Assembly: GCF_002105155.1 (NCBI RefSeq)
Contig: NW_019029016.1
Coordinates: forward strand, 62,001 to 126,000
Length of the DNA: 64,000 nucleotides
Direction: 5' to 3'
Origin: Lobosporangium transversale
Lineage: Eukaryota; Mortierellomycota; Mortierellomycetes; Mortierellales; Mortierellaceae
Positions 1 to 9,731 of this stretch are shown here, piece after piece. The notes below the pieces were generated by a model. It did no database searches. It saw only the letters and a program-made list of their open reading frames with translations, and had not been told where the DNA came from. Position 1 is the first letter of the stretch. Each line of letters begins with the position of its first letter. The translations under genes were made by a program, and so were the position numbers.

Positions 1-1062
1 AAAATAAGGAACAATGGCGTTTGCAGCTTAAGAAGTTTATCCGCCTTCATCGGGAAAGCAATGGCAATGACAGCAGCCGTATTTCCAGCTCGACTGATGT
101 GCCAGCGCCTTCTCCAGATAAAGAACGACGCCCTTCGACAAGGCCACAAATGGACCGACACGATCACAGTGACAGAGTCGGCAAAGGACAACCTCACATG
201 GTGGATAGACAACCTCCAGCATTGGAACGGACAAACATGGCTCACGGAGAGGACAGAAGTCGACGTTTACACAGATGCCTCGGACACAGGGTGGGGTATC
301 GTCGTAGACGATTCGACCTATGCAGGGCGATGGACAGCCTCACAGTCTCACGAGCACATCAACGTCAAAGAACTGCGGACAGTTCTATTTGCGACAAAGC
401 TTCCCCAACTGCAGGGCAAGACAGTGAACATAATTTGCGACAACATGGCCACACTGGCACACATCCAACGGTTCGGAGGGACTCGCTCAGCTCCATTGAT
501 GGAAATAGCGGACACCATTTGGAAGCATTGCCTAGCAACAGGGACACGACTCAAGACAACATATGTCCCATCATCATTCAACCCAGCGGATGCACCATCA
601 CGCAGGATGCAATCGCAGTTGGAATGGAGCATTCATCAGGACTTCTTCGATTATCTACAGAAGATCTGGGGCCCGCATCAGACGGATCTGTTTGCATCAT
701 CAATCAACAACAAAACAGAGAGGTTCATGTCATGGAAGCCAGACCCCTTAGCGATCAACTTCGATGCACTACGGCACCCATGGAGCAATCTGGGGAATCT
801 GTACATCTGCGCGCCATGGAACCTGATCCCTCAGGCCCTCCAGAAGCTGAGGCTAGAGAAACTACAAGCGACGATCGTAGCTCCGAACTGGCCCAGCGCC
901 CTATGGTATCCAACTCTTCAAGCGATGGCGACTTGTGCCCCCAGAGAGATCCCACGCAAGTATGTCCTCCCAGCTCCAGGACAAGATCAAAACGTTCTAG
1001 CAAAGAATCCGCACTGGACACTGCAAGCATGGCGCGTAAACGGCGCTATTACACAGACCTAG
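1..1062 (+). CDS. DIRS RT/RNase H, C-terminal part (family A, copy A1)
   Basis: The frame is open from base 1 and matches the C-terminal half of the A2 protein ending at 22679. It covers the RNase H domain: first Asp in VYTDASDTGWG, Glu in NVKELR, second Asp in ICDNM, last Asp in NPADAPSRR. The C-terminal region with DLFAS, SWKPDP and APWN motifs is where DIRS proteins carry a methyltransferase-like domain; that assignment is an inference. The reverse transcriptase core lies outside the window. The stop at 1060-1062 overlaps the recombinase start by 34 bases. Confidence 0.9.
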   Translation, partial: KIRNNGVCSLRSLSAFIGKAMAMTAAVFPARLMCQRLLQIKNDALRQGHKWTDTITVTESAKDNLTWWIDNLQHWNGQTWLTERTEVDVYTDASDTGWGIVVDDSTYAGRWTASQSHEHINVKELRTVLFATKLPQLQGKTVNIICDNMATLAHIQRFGGTRSAPLMEIADTIWKHCLATGTRLKTTYVPSSFNPADAPSRRMQSQLEWSIHQDFFDYLQKIWGPHQTDLFASSINNKTERFMSWKPDPLAINFDALRHPWSNLGNLYICAPWNLIPQALQKLRLEKLQATIVAPNWPSALWYPTLQAMATCAPREIPRKYVLPAPGQDQNVLAKNPHWTLQAWRVNGAITQT

Positions 1063-2042
1063 GTTTAGACAGCGAAGCAGCGGAGACTATACTAGATAAC
1101 CCTCAGACACAGCGACGGCACAAAAAATACGCCCCAGCGCAACAAGTGTTCATCGATTGGGCCAGGCAAAATGACAGGGATCCATTCACCCCCAATCCGA
1201 TCCTTTTAGTTAACTATCTCAATCATCAGATGCGCAACCGTCCATGGTCTCCCGCCACCACTCTGCAGAAACGCTCAGCCATTTTAGCTCTATTTCCAGA
1301 CAAATCAGCGTTTGACAAGAGCCATGTGTATAAGGACTTCATTACAGCCATCAAGGCCAAACACATTCGACCTAGCAACGCATTGAGCATCAATCTCAAC
1401 CCAGCTCTTGATTATATTCGATCCCTTCCTTCTAACGAGGAAATGTCATTCCTTCAGCTCACGAGAAAGCTTTGTTGGCTTCTAGGCGTTTGTGGGTTCC
1501 TTCGTCCAGACGACATTCGATGTATAGACCTGACCAAGACTACATGGACCACAAGCCAACTCATGCTCTTCATTCCTATTCCCAAAGAGAAACGACTTGG
1601 GAACCGCATCGAGAAGACAGTTTGTATTCGTTCCAACAGTGATCCGAAACTGTGCCCTGTGAATACATTTGCTGCGTATTTGCAAAGATTAACAGATCAT
1701 CCACTGGAGGTACCACATCCGAAGGATGACAGTCTGACAATTCAACCTCTCATCCGACATTCCAAATATTTGAATCGAGCAGTATCAGCAGAAACCATTT
1801 CCAATCACATGGACTCGATCTCAACTAAGATCCCAGAAGTGGAAAAGGCTTCCCGACGTATCAAGCCACGCGCACTCGGCTCTACAGCTGCAGCTACAGC
1901 AGGGGTATCGATTGACGACATCATCGCTCATGGTAATTGGTCTTCTCCGGAAACTTTCCAATATTTCTACCGCATGGCTAGTCAGACAAGAACGAATTTT
2001 ACTGAGATCACCCTGGGACAAAACTCTGGATGCACATTATAG
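1029..2042 (+). CDS. DIRS tyrosine recombinase (family A, copy A1)
   Basis: A protein of 337 aa from the ATG at 1029, chosen because recombinase-like sequence begins here. It should integrate the circular DNA intermediate. Visible signatures are the conserved arginine region GFLRPDDIR, the KLCPV segment, the helix with RALGSTAAATAGVS, and the C-terminal GNWSS-x-ETFQYFYR, whose tyrosine is the likely nucleophile. The same frame is open upstream to base 21 across the RT gene. A2 carries an almost identical copy. The family is certain from order and motifs; the individual catalytic residues are inferred. Confidence 0.88.
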   Translation: MARKRRYYTDLGLDSEAAETILDNPQTQRRHKKYAPAQQVFIDWARQNDRDPFTPNPILLVNYLNHQMRNRPWSPATTLQKRSAILALFPDKSAFDKSHVYKDFITAIKAKHIRPSNALSINLNPALDYIRSLPSNEEMSFLQLTRKLCWLLGVCGFLRPDDIRCIDLTKTTWTTSQLMLFIPIPKEKRLGNRIEKTVCIRSNSDPKLCPVNTFAAYLQRLTDHPLEVPHPKDDSLTIQPLIRHSKYLNRAVSAETISNHMDSISTKIPEVEKASRRIKPRALGSTAAATAGVSIDDIIAHGNWSSPETFQYFYRMASQTRTNFTEITLGQNSGCTL

Positions 2043-2128
2043 GTCGGCTCCCGCTGTGATAATTACACAGCGTTCTCGAATAATATGAAGAGAAAAGCAT
2101 ATTATCCGAGGGAGCCGACCTATAATGT
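2033..2128. repeat. Internal complementary region of DIRS A1
   Basis: About 95 bp made of two halves. The first (to about 2062) is the reverse complement of the element's left terminus, as seen in A2 at 19735-19762. The second (2063-2128) is the reverse complement of its right terminus (6603-6668). DIRS elements use such a region as template to complete and join their ends during circle formation. Confidence 0.85.
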
Positions 2129-2450
2129 CCCACCCTCCTCTCCCTAAGCTAGTCTGGTCCGGAGCTCAAGTCGAAGATGCTGATCAATCTTTGTGGCACC
2201 ATAGTTTTGTAGCAAAAAAAAAAAAAAAAAAAATTGTTTATTTTATTTAGTGACTATGGTCTACTGAATGGTCTACGAAGGACGACCTATTCACATTGTC
2301 ATAGGTACCATGGACGTATGTGTGTGTCACCTTTCTTCATTGAAAATCCGACGAGAAATAAAGAAAAATAAACTAAATAAAAAGATCCCTCTGCCCTGCA
2401 ACTCTGATCTACATCTACTTCTCGAGCCAAAAAGGGGTGGTGTGGGTGGG

Positions 2451-2541
2451 ACATACGTCCATGGTACCTATGACAATGTGAATAGGTCGTCCTTCGTAGA
2501 CCATTCAGTAGACCATTGTCTACGGTACCATGTCCGTATGT
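2451..2541. repeat. Internal complementary region of DIRS B1
   Basis: The first two thirds reproduce the reverse complement of the element's left end (2256-2320). The rest, starting TGTCTACGGTACC, reproduces the reverse complement of the right end region. Together they match the two termini joined head to tail, the expected circle-junction template. Confidence 0.85.
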
Positions 2542-2632
2542 GGCTCCAGAGGGATCGCCAAAGAGAACTAAACTAAAACAAAACTAAAACTAAAAGAAAA
2601 CTGAACGAAATGAACAACTAACTAAAGAAAAT

Positions 2633-3598
2633 CTAGCCTAGAGTGCTCATGGACATGTTGTTGGAGGTGGCACTCGACAAACGGTAGTGCTTCTCGAAGA
2701 CTTTCGGGGACGACCAATTCCCCTGCACCATGATATCAGCCACTGGTACGCCTGCTATAGCCGCGAGCGTAGAACCTAAGGCTCGGAGCTTAGGAGCTTT
2801 CTTGTCTCCTAAATCCATCAGCGAAGAAATCCTACTCATGTGGGAGCCAATAGTAGTCGCACGCGCCGGCTGGGTGTGGTCTTTCACAAATCTAATCAAA
2901 GGTACAATGCTTCTTGTTGGGTCCTTCGGATGAGGAGAGGTAGTGGAAGGACAAGACAGCCTGTCCAGGTAAGCGGTGTATGCGTCGACAGGGCATAGCT
3001 TCTTGTCAAAGTGAGAACCAATGGTCACATGCTTAATGATACGTTGCCCATCACTCTTCTCTTTTGGGAAAACAACAACAAGCTGAAGCTTCCCTAACAC
3101 AATCTTGGAGAGACTGACATCTACACATCTGATGTCGTCTGGTCTCATGAAGCCACAGACGCCTAAGAGCCAACACAGCTTCCATGTAAGCTCCTCAAAA
3201 GGCAACTCCATATTTGCTGATGACTGCCGAAAATGGTCCAAAACAGGTGTGATGTCAAAGTGACCAGACCTGGACTCAACGACACCTTCTTGCTTACCAG
3301 CCTTGAGGAACTGGCGGTAGTATTCATCTGATCGTACTCTCTCTGGGTCACGAAATAGGGCGAGGACAGCCGACTTCATGGTCATCAGCGTGGACCACTT
3401 CAAATTGCGAGCGACCCGCACGTAGTGTAGCCAGTTCACTACTGGGATCGCGGGGTTAATCCCTTGTTCGAACGAGCCCTCTTTCAGCCAAGTGACGAAT
3501 TCAGCTTGATGCTTTTCGTACTCTCGCTTGGTGCTCTTGGATCCTTTGTGAGCACAGATAAACTCAGTCACCGCTGGCGAGAGGCCATCTATGAGCAT
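2633..3598 (-). CDS. DIRS tyrosine recombinase (family B, copy B1)
   Basis: A protein of 321 aa from the ATG at 3598, which overlaps the RT stop by 10 bases. Motifs parallel family A: GFMRPDDIR near the first catalytic arginine, KLCPVDAY, KLRALGSTLAAIAGVP, and the terminal GNWSSPKVFEKHYR with the probable nucleophilic tyrosine. It is expected to insert the circular intermediate without duplicating the target, which agrees with the clean junctions at 2256 and 6566. The frame is also open upstream as far as 6358. No inactivating change is seen. Confidence 0.9.
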   Translation of the reverse strand: MLIDGLSPAVTEFICAHKGSKSTKREYEKHQAEFVTWLKEGSFEQGINPAIPVVNWLHYVRVARNLKWSTLMTMKSAVLALFRDPERVRSDEYYRQFLKAGKQEGVVESRSGHFDITPVLDHFRQSSANMELPFEELTWKLCWLLGVCGFMRPDDIRCVDVSLSKIVLGKLQLVVVFPKEKSDGQRIIKHVTIGSHFDKKLCPVDAYTAYLDRLSCPSTTSPHPKDPTRSIVPLIRFVKDHTQPARATTIGSHMSRISSLMDLGDKKAPKLRALGSTLAAIAGVPVADIMVQGNWSSPKVFEKHYRLSSATSNNMSMSTLG

Positions 3599-5459
3599 CC
3601 TCGTCCTCTTACTCTCCACGCGGTAAGGCCCCAGTGTGGATTCTTGAGCAGGATGTGCGCGTCGCTTCCTGGTGGAGGGAGAACACATGTTCGTGGAATC
3701 GGTAAAGGGGGTTGGGTCGCCATTGCCTGTATCTTCGGGAACCAAATCGCCGATGGCCAAAATGGAGTAATTATGGTCGCTTCCAGGCCTTCCTGGTCTA
3801 GCTTCTGCAGGATCCTTGGAAGTAAGTTCCATGGAGGACAGATGTAAAGGTTGCCCAAGTGGCTCCACTTGTGTCTCAGCGCATCGAAGTCCACTGCCAA
3901 AGGATGAGGTTTCCATGTCATGAACTGAGGAAGCTGGTTGTTGCTGGGCGATGCAAAGAGGTCTATCCGATGAGGCCCCCACTGCTGGTCTAGACGACGG
4001 AAAAATGACGGGTCCAGCTTCCATTCGAGCTGCGCTTGCATCCGGCGTGATGGTGCATCTGCTGGATTGAATACTGAAGGTACATATGTGGTCCTGAGTC
4101 TTGTGCCTGTTGCTAGACAATGCTTCCATATTTTGTCCGCCAGGTCCATCAGAGGTTGTGAACGAGTTCCGCCGAACCGGTTGATGTAAGCGATGGTGGT
4201 TGTGTTGTCGATTACTAGGTTGAGCATCCTCCCTTGTGTTTGCGGTAGAGTGACTGCGTAGTACACGGTTAGTAACTCTTTTAAATTGATGTGTTGGTGG
4301 CGTATGTTTGGTGGCCATAGCCCTGTCCAAGTGCGCTGCCCTATGACGATCCCCCAGCCTTGGTCGGAGGCGTCTGTGTACACGTCCATCTGAGTTGGCG
4401 ACTGAATCCATGACGTCCCGTTCCACTCCTTGAGTTGGTGTGTCCACCAATCCAGATCGGCTCGAGCTCTGTCGTCCAGTGAGATCGTCGCTTCCCAAGA
4501 TGACCCCTGATGGCTGAGTGCTCTGTTCTTCAATGCCAGAAGATGCCGCGTCATTAGACGAGCTGGAAATACTGCTGCTGTCGTCGCCATGGCTTTCCCT
4601 ATGAACGTAGCCAAGTTGCGAACCGTCGTCCATCCCTTGCTGAGCATCTTCGCTGCTTCTCGCCGTATGTCCCTGACCTTGGACTTCGGTACCGAGAGGG
4701 TCATGTCGGTGGTGTTGATGGTGAAACCCAGATGATCTAGACATTTCGTTGGCATCAGAGAGGATTTCTCCTTGTTGATGAGGAATCCAAGAGACTTGAG
4801 TTTGTCCAGGACAAGATTCGTGTGCTCTTCTGCTTGGGCTTTGGAGTTGGCCATGATCAACAGATCGTCGATGTAAGCTGTCAGCCGTATTCCTCGACGC
4901 CTCGCCCATCTCAACACCGGGCGTAGGACCTTCGTGAAGACTAACGGCGACAGTGACATCCCGAAAGGTAGAGTGCGAAACTGATACAGCTGACCCTTCC
5001 ACTGAAACTGAAGGTAAGGACGAAAATGTGGATGAATCAGCACATGAAGGAAAGCATCTTTGAGATCGATGCTCGTCAAATAATCGTTCTTCTGAAGGGT
5101 ATTGCATACTACCTGAATCGTCTCCATCTTGAACGAGTCTGTGATGATAAATTGATTGAGAGGACGTAGGTTGAGGACAGGCCGGAGGTCCCCTGTCTTC
5201 TTGGGGATAGTAAACAAACGACTCTGGAAACCAGGTCCCGAAGCGTGCTCTATGGCTTTTTTGGCCAGAAGTGCGATCACTTCGTTCTCTATCGCCAGTG
5301 TCTCCTCCTTGGATAGATGCGGGGAAAGGGCTCTTGATGTGTGTGTTATTGGAGGTTGTCTGTGGAAGGGAATCTGAAAACCGTTTCCAATCACGGAGCG
5401 GACCCACCTGTCGTCCGTGAGGAGCCTCCAAGCCCTCGAGTAGAGGTGCAGACGGCCCC
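3589..5459 (-). CDS. DIRS reverse transcriptase/RNase H polyprotein (family B, copy B1)
   Basis: The open frame contains an RT domain with IPKKTGDLRPVLNLRPLN, SIDLKDAFLH, LPFGMSLSP and the catalytic YIDDLL. RNase H follows, with VYTDASDQGWG, NLKELL, VIDNTTT and NPADAPSRR, then a C-terminal DLFAS/PPWN region where DIRS elements have a methyltransferase-like domain. No good ATG exists at the start. The conserved N-terminal segment VGGRLHLYSRAW lies immediately downstream of the gag stop and is read in the -1 frame relative to gag, so translation probably depends on frameshifting or reinitiation. The annotated start is the first base past the gag stop region and is approximate. Confidence 0.9.
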
Positions 5460-6389
5460 CTACTGGCTCTTGTTGGCGCTGCCGCGTCCCCGTCCACGGC
5501 TGCCTCTGTAAAAATACTGTCCCTGCTGGTTGTTATGCATGGGCTCTCCATACCCGTAAGTGAGCTGAGGAGGTGTGGCTTGTTGTGCTTGATGATGATT
5601 CGCTGGTGAATAAGGTTGCGATTGTGATGGAAATTGCTGGAACTGTTGCTGCTGGTGGGGGTACATGTTAAAGTAAATACCCCTGCTGCGAGAACCGGAA
5701 TTGCGACCGGATCCTCTGTTTTGCAAAGCTGTCTTGCGAGGCTTGCTGGCCTCCTGGTACTCCTCAGCAGCTTTAATTCGGGCTGCAATATCATCTTTAG
5801 TGATAGTTGCAGTCTTTTCATGATCAGGGGCTGGCTTGAGACCCTTTGCGTACACAAAATTATCCATGCGCAGATCGGTGATTTGGCGTGCTGTAACGGC
5901 CAGATGAGATCGCATGACATGCCCAAAATCTGCGACGATCTGCCGTAATGCAGGATCGTGCACTTTGTGAAAGTATTCTGCCAGGAATTCGTCCAAGGGT
6001 CGCGTAGCGTGGGCCTGACGTTCCTGTAGTTGGGATAACCACTTGTCCACTCGTTGAAAAGAAGTGGTCTCCTGAGGCCAAGGCAACTCAAGAGAGGGCG
6101 CTTTGTACTGCTGATCTGGGTTCTTGGGATAGAGGACGTACTCGGTGAGGATGTTATCGTCGCCAGAGTTGTCCGGGGGACGGAAGAAATGAGAGCCGTC
6201 AAGGGAAGGTACAGCCGCTTTGAGGGTATCAGAGAGGACAAGTATCTTGGCCTGTGGGCGATCAATGGTGATGGGGGAAGGGGAAGAGGAGGAAGGGTTG
6301 GCCTGCGTAAGGGCAGCCACCTGCTGACGAAGAGTGTTGATTTCATGAAGGAGTGCATTATGAGTGTTGTCGGTAGAATTGTCGCTCAT
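5460..6389 (-). CDS. DIRS gag-like protein (family B, copy B1)
   Basis: A protein of 309 aa from the ATG at 6389. The N-terminal part is predicted helical (LLHEINTLRQQVAALTQ), and a middle region carries the conserved PLDEFLAEYFHKV and ITDLRMDNFVYAKGL segments, which have counterparts in the family A protein (PLDKYVLDAM, IHDLRVQNLERAHGL). The C-terminus is rich in Gln, Arg and Gly (QQQQFQQF; RGSRGRGRGS) and has no zinc knuckle. It is probably an RNA-binding structural protein. Assignment rests on position upstream of RT and on the similarity between families. Confidence 0.8.
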   Translation of the reverse strand: MSDNSTDNTHNALLHEINTLRQQVAALTQANPSSSSPSPITIDRPQAKILVLSDTLKAAVPSLDGSHFFRPPDNSGDDNILTEYVLYPKNPDQQYKAPSLELPWPQETTSFQRVDKWLSQLQERQAHATRPLDEFLAEYFHKVHDPALRQIVADFGHVMRSHLAVTARQITDLRMDNFVYAKGLKPAPDHEKTATITKDDIAARIKAAEEYQEASKPRKTALQNRGSGRNSGSRSRGIYFNMYPHQQQQFQQFPSQSQPYSPANHHQAQQATPPQLTYGYGEPMHNNQQGQYFYRGSRGRGRGSANKSQ

Positions 6390-6668
6390 TGGAACGAATA
6401 GATAATAGTCTGCAACGGATGAGTTCCAGGAGCGACGAGAAGAAAGATGTAGATCAGAGTTGCAGGGCAGAGGGATCTTTTTATTTAGTTTATTTTTCTT
6501 TATTTCTCGTCGGATTTTCAATGAAGAAAGGTGACACACACATACGGACATGGTACCGTAGACAATGGATTTTCGGCGAATTAATAAAGAAAAGAAGTGA
6601 CACATTATAGGTCGGCTCCCTCGGATAATATGCTTTTCTCTTCATATTATTCGAGAACGCTGTGTAAT

Positions 6669-7633
6669 TTTTCCGCCATGACGCCCTCGGTCAGATGTTC
6701 GCTATTTTCTGGTTGGTCAAAACATTTACACGGCAGATAAGGGAAGCAGACATAGTCCACCTCGGTAAAATTAACCTTTTAATGAGTATGCAAAGAGCTA
6801 TTGAGTCAAATATAATGAGTAGTACAAAATAGTGCATTGTATAGACATATAAGAAAAAAAAAGGAAAAATAAAAAGGAAAAAAAAAAGGAAAAGAAAAAA
6901 GAAAAAGAAAAGAAAAAGAAAACGGCATAGCGGAAATTGAAAATCGATAATAAGCGCACCTGTGATATCATTTGTCAATTTTCATATGCTTACAAGGTGG
7001 AGAAAGCGAGTGTTAATATGCCTGTGCTCTGAATCTCGTCCATTTACTTTAGCTCGCTGTCTAAATAGATATTTCTTTCTTTGTTGCACCACCTTAGCAT
7101 GCAGAGAGAGCAATGTGGCTCGTGCTCTGATTGCAGCCTAATATTGTTGTTTATATGATCTTGCAGATCTTGAAGACGGAAGACGGAATGTTAGCAGTGC
7201 TTTTCCCACCTCCACCCATGAGTGCTTTCTCTTTTCCCTCTTGTATGCATATGAAAAATGACGGATGATATCATGTATTGCGCATATTATCCATTTTCAA
7301 ATTCCGCTACGCCGCTTTTTTTTCTTTTTTTCTTTTTTTCCTTTTTTTTGGCCGCTCTAGAGCTCTAGAGCGTACAAAAAGCAAGATGCTTGATATATTC
7401 ATTATTCAGTCAATACTCTGAAATCGCAAATTGGTTTCACTTATCATTTTTCCTGCGCGACTTCAAAAACCACTCATCATTCATCCATTCGTCCTTTACT
7501 CGCGAGTGCTTCCGATACAAAATAAGCTTTTTTTCTTTTCTTTCCTTTTTTTTTCCTTTTCTTTCTTTCTTTCTTTCCCTTCTTTCCCTTTTTCTCTTCT
7601 CTTCCAGTTCAGCCTCATCGACCAACATGAAAG
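6669..7633. other. Noncoding stretch with purine tract; upstream part of a dispersed repeat
   Basis: No supported gene. 6852-6925 is an almost pure A/G tract. 7315-7345 and 7520-7600 are pyrimidine tracts. From about 7080 the sequence resembles 16130-16540, including a shared segment around GTGCTCTGATTG, and leads into the first exon of the spliced gene at 7770. Confidence 0.5.
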
Positions 7634-7769
7634 GTAAGCAACACTCCACAAATATTCACCCTTACTAAAGTCCTAACTCTCTCACCTTATGCTGCGCTGT
7701 ACTTGTTCTGACTTTTCATTCCCTGTCTATCTCTCTTTCTCTCTCTTTCACACCACTGTTAGACCACAA

Positions 7770-7997
7770 ATGATACAAACTCCTAGCCAGCTACAGAGCA
7801 GAGCTAGGAAACACTCTGAGCAACTCAACAGCAGACTACAGACCAGAAAAAGCAAAAAAAGCCTCACCTGGTCATTCACAGAAGAGCCCTCGGCGCTGTC
7901 ATCAAGTAAGTATATAGTTTATGCATGCCTTCGCTTTGTCTTGCTTGTGGTTGTCCCTACCATGGAACAAGCTCAGCATACTTACAAAGCTATCTTC

Positions 7998-8030
<33 letters not shown>

Positions 8031-8443
8031 GTTTCGTTTTCCTCCTTCTAGCTGTAGCCCTAGGCTCACGGCGACGATTGTCCCAAAGACTGCAATGGAC
8101 CCATGCAGTGCTTATCGAAATGGGGCGAAAGCGGAGCTGTAAGTACAATTTCTTTTAGAGTACATGTCGTGACTTTCTGTCTGTACTCTGCTGTGCTCTG
8201 ATTACCAAATATTCTAACCACGCGTGTTTTTTTTTGTCTTCTTCCCTTAAAGGCTCATCCGCTTGGGCTCTAGCCCGCCGGGCCCTCCGTCGGGCCATCC
8301 TCCCGCCTGCCCGCCGATCCCCTTCGCCGACCCCTCCGTCAAGCCCTCGCAACTCCTTGAAGGGGGATCATTGTAGTAGCTCTAGAGAGCCTCTAGCCTC
8401 TGGACCTTACTTTGATCCGAGTGCCTTTGGGGATTTCGCGTAG
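7770..8443 (+). CDS. Small spliced gene of unknown function in a dispersed repeat
   Basis: Three coding exons, 7770-7905, 8052-8138 and 8253-8443, join in frame to 137 codons plus stop. Every intron has GT-AG ends with GTAAG donors (7906-8051, 8139-8252). A 5' untranslated intron (7634-7762) precedes the ATG, and another donor/acceptor pair lies downstream (about 8618-8691). The product is basic and Ser/Arg rich, with RARKHSEQLNSRLQTRKSKK near the N-terminus and a Pro/Arg/Ser stretch near the C-terminus. I recognise no domain. The first intron and its flanks recur at 16504-16690, so this may be a gene carried by a repeat. Splicing is inferred from consensus sites and frame continuity. Confidence 0.5.
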
Positions 8444-8554
8444 GTAACAGATGACACACAGTTGTGGTCATCCAAGTATGGTAAGTCAGTAGCAGTGGCC
8501 TGTTTACTAGGCCTATAGAGCTCGAGTCTCGGCCCTCAAGGAGGTCCCCCCTCC

Positions 8555-8594
8555 AGCAGGATCAGGATCAGGACCAGGATCAGGATCAGGTGTT
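8555..8594. repeat. GGATCA hexamer tandem repeat
   Basis: Six or so imperfect copies of GGATCA/GGACCA, in the presumed 3' untranslated part of the spliced transcript. Confidence 0.8.
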
Positions 8595-8760
8595 ATCGAG
8601 GCCTGATAACACCTCAGGTAAGTATACATGCGCATACATAGCAAGGAGCATATTAACTTGATTCTATCATTGCTTTTGTTCTCTCTGTTTAGGTGGGATC
8701 TTGGCAACTCGGAGCTCTATAGTGTTTAGTAAATAGTTCATTGTTACTGACATCATACTT

Positions 8761-9237
8761 AGATCACCCCAATTAGCGAAGCTGCACCAGGCGCCTGGCT
8801 GTAGTGTGTAGTGCATGGCGTAGAGGCGTCATGTTGTGTGACCTGTTACCTGCCGTCTGAACCAAAGGTACTCTGGTCATAGTAAGGCTTCATTGGCTAG
8901 TCGTTCGATAGACTATTGCAATGAGACCTCTGCTTGGAGAAGCGAGAGCAAGGGTCATAAGGGGAGTAGAGGGCCTTGAGGCATAAAACTAGATCGAAGA
9001 GCACCATGCTTCGAATGCGGCTTGGAGCGCAGGGCCAACAGAAAGCAGACAGCAGCCGAGGGCCGAAAGCCGATAGTCAAGAGCCAGCAGTCAGCGGTCA
9101 ACACCAACATCCAATAGCAGAAAAAAAAAAAAAAGCAAATAACCAAAACACAAAACAAAGAACAAAAAAAAAAAAAAGATAAAAAAAAAGATAAAAACCG
9201 AAACATAGAGCGCCTGGAGAAATAGCCTCAGAGCTAA
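8761..9237. other. Noncoding stretch with A-tracts
   Basis: No gene seen. Contains short purine-rich words related to the arrays that follow (CAGCAGTCAGCGGTCAACA) and A-tracts at 9121-9134 and 9164-9194. Confidence 0.5.
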
Positions 9238-9300
9238 TAAACAGCCAACAGCCAACAGCCAACAGCCAACAGCCAACGGCCAACAGTTAAGAGCCAACGG
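9238..9300. repeat. CCAACAG heptamer array
   Basis: About eight head-to-tail copies of CCAACAG and one-base variants. Unit length 7 with no spacers, so not a CRISPR array. Confidence 0.85.
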
Positions 9301-9436
9301 TCATATAAAAACCCCCAAAAAACCCCCAAAAAAAACCAAAAAAAAAAAAAAAAAAAAAAAAAAACTTCAAATGAAAATAAAAAAAAAAGAATAAAAACTT
9401 CAAAAGAAAAAAAAAAAAAAAAAAAAAACCCCCCGA

Positions 9437-9666
9437 AGCCAGAAGCCAGAAGCCAGAAGCCAAAGTCAGAAGCCAGAATCCAAATGCGAGAAGCCAAATG
9501 CCAGAAGTCGGAAGTCAAAAGACCGAAGCCAGAAGCCAAAAGGCAGAACCCAGAAGCCAGAAGCCAGAAGCCAAATGCCAGAACCCAGAACCCAGAAGCC
9601 AGAAGCCAAATGCCAGAACCCAGAACCCAGAAGTCAAAAGCCAGAAGCCAGGAACCAAAAGTCAGA
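9437..9666. repeat. AGAAGCC heptamer array
   Basis: About 30 copies of a 7-bp unit close to AGAAGCC, with higher-order variants AAATGCC and AGAACCC. It lies between two long A-tracts (9340-9428 and 9701-9727). Open frames across it are artefacts of a unit length of 7, which shifts frame at each repeat and returns after three. Confidence 0.85.
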
Positions 9667-9700
9667 ACCAAAAATCAGCAGATAGCAGTCACGTCACTGC

Positions 9701-9731
<31 letters not shown>

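Larger units (their letters stand above)
2256..6566 (-). mobile_element. DIRS-like retrotransposon family B, copy B1, complete, nested in A1
   Basis: A 4311-bp element on the minus strand. Removing 2256-6566 restores the uninterrupted right repeat of family A (TGACT joined to GGATTTTC), so the ends are exact and there is no target duplication, as expected for recombinase-mediated insertion. Inverted terminal repeats lie at 2256-2416 and 6445-6566; their outermost parts differ, as in other DIRS elements. An internal complementary region lies at 2451-2541. Gag-like, RT/RNase H and recombinase genes are all open. A near-identical copy B2 is at 41935-46241. Confidence 0.93.
1..6668 (+). mobile_element. 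DIRS-like retrotransposon family A, copy A1 (5' truncated by window, split by nested element)
   Basis: This is the 3' part of an element whose complete copy is A2 at 19735-23982. A1 contains the end of RT/RNase H, the tyrosine recombinase gene, an internal complementary region (2033-2128) and the right inverted terminal repeat. That repeat runs from about 2180 to 2255, is interrupted by element B1 (2256-6566), and resumes at 6567-6668 with the same sequence A2 has uninterrupted at 23881-23982. Gag and most of RT lie left of the window. Terminal inverted repeats, an internal complementary region and no integrase are the established hallmarks of DIRS elements, which replicate through a circular DNA intermediate. 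Confidence 0.9.
7080..8760 (+). repeat. Dispersed repeat with conserved splice sites, copy 1
   Basis: Similar in order to 16130-16720: the upstream GTGCTCTG region, pyrimidine tract, AAAGGTAAGCAACACTC donor region, intron body and an acceptor ending TTAG. Similarity fades inside the second exon. It is not flanked by terminal repeats that I can see. Confidence 0.45.

Noticed and set aside
2730-6401. Many ORFs of 60-130 codons opposite to or out of frame with the DIRS genes (same at 42407-46078 and 21581-23638)
   Set aside because: Shadows of the RT, gag and recombinase genes. They repeat identically in each copy only because the DNA is identical.
2256-6566. DIRS terminal repeats as LTRs of a gypsy or copia element
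   Set aside because: The repeats are inverted, an internal complementary region is present, and the element encodes a tyrosine recombinase rather than an integrase.
7315-7345. T-tract region as a terminator
   Set aside because: Homopolymer T runs are scattered throughout this genome and there is no gene end here to terminate.
8234-8443. Stand-alone ORF starting at 8234
   Set aside because: Its first codons lie in a T-tract intron. The open frame is better explained as the last exon of the spliced gene at 7770.
9238-9666. CRISPR-like array
   Set aside because: Units are 7 bp and contiguous with no unique spacers, and the genome is eukaryotic.
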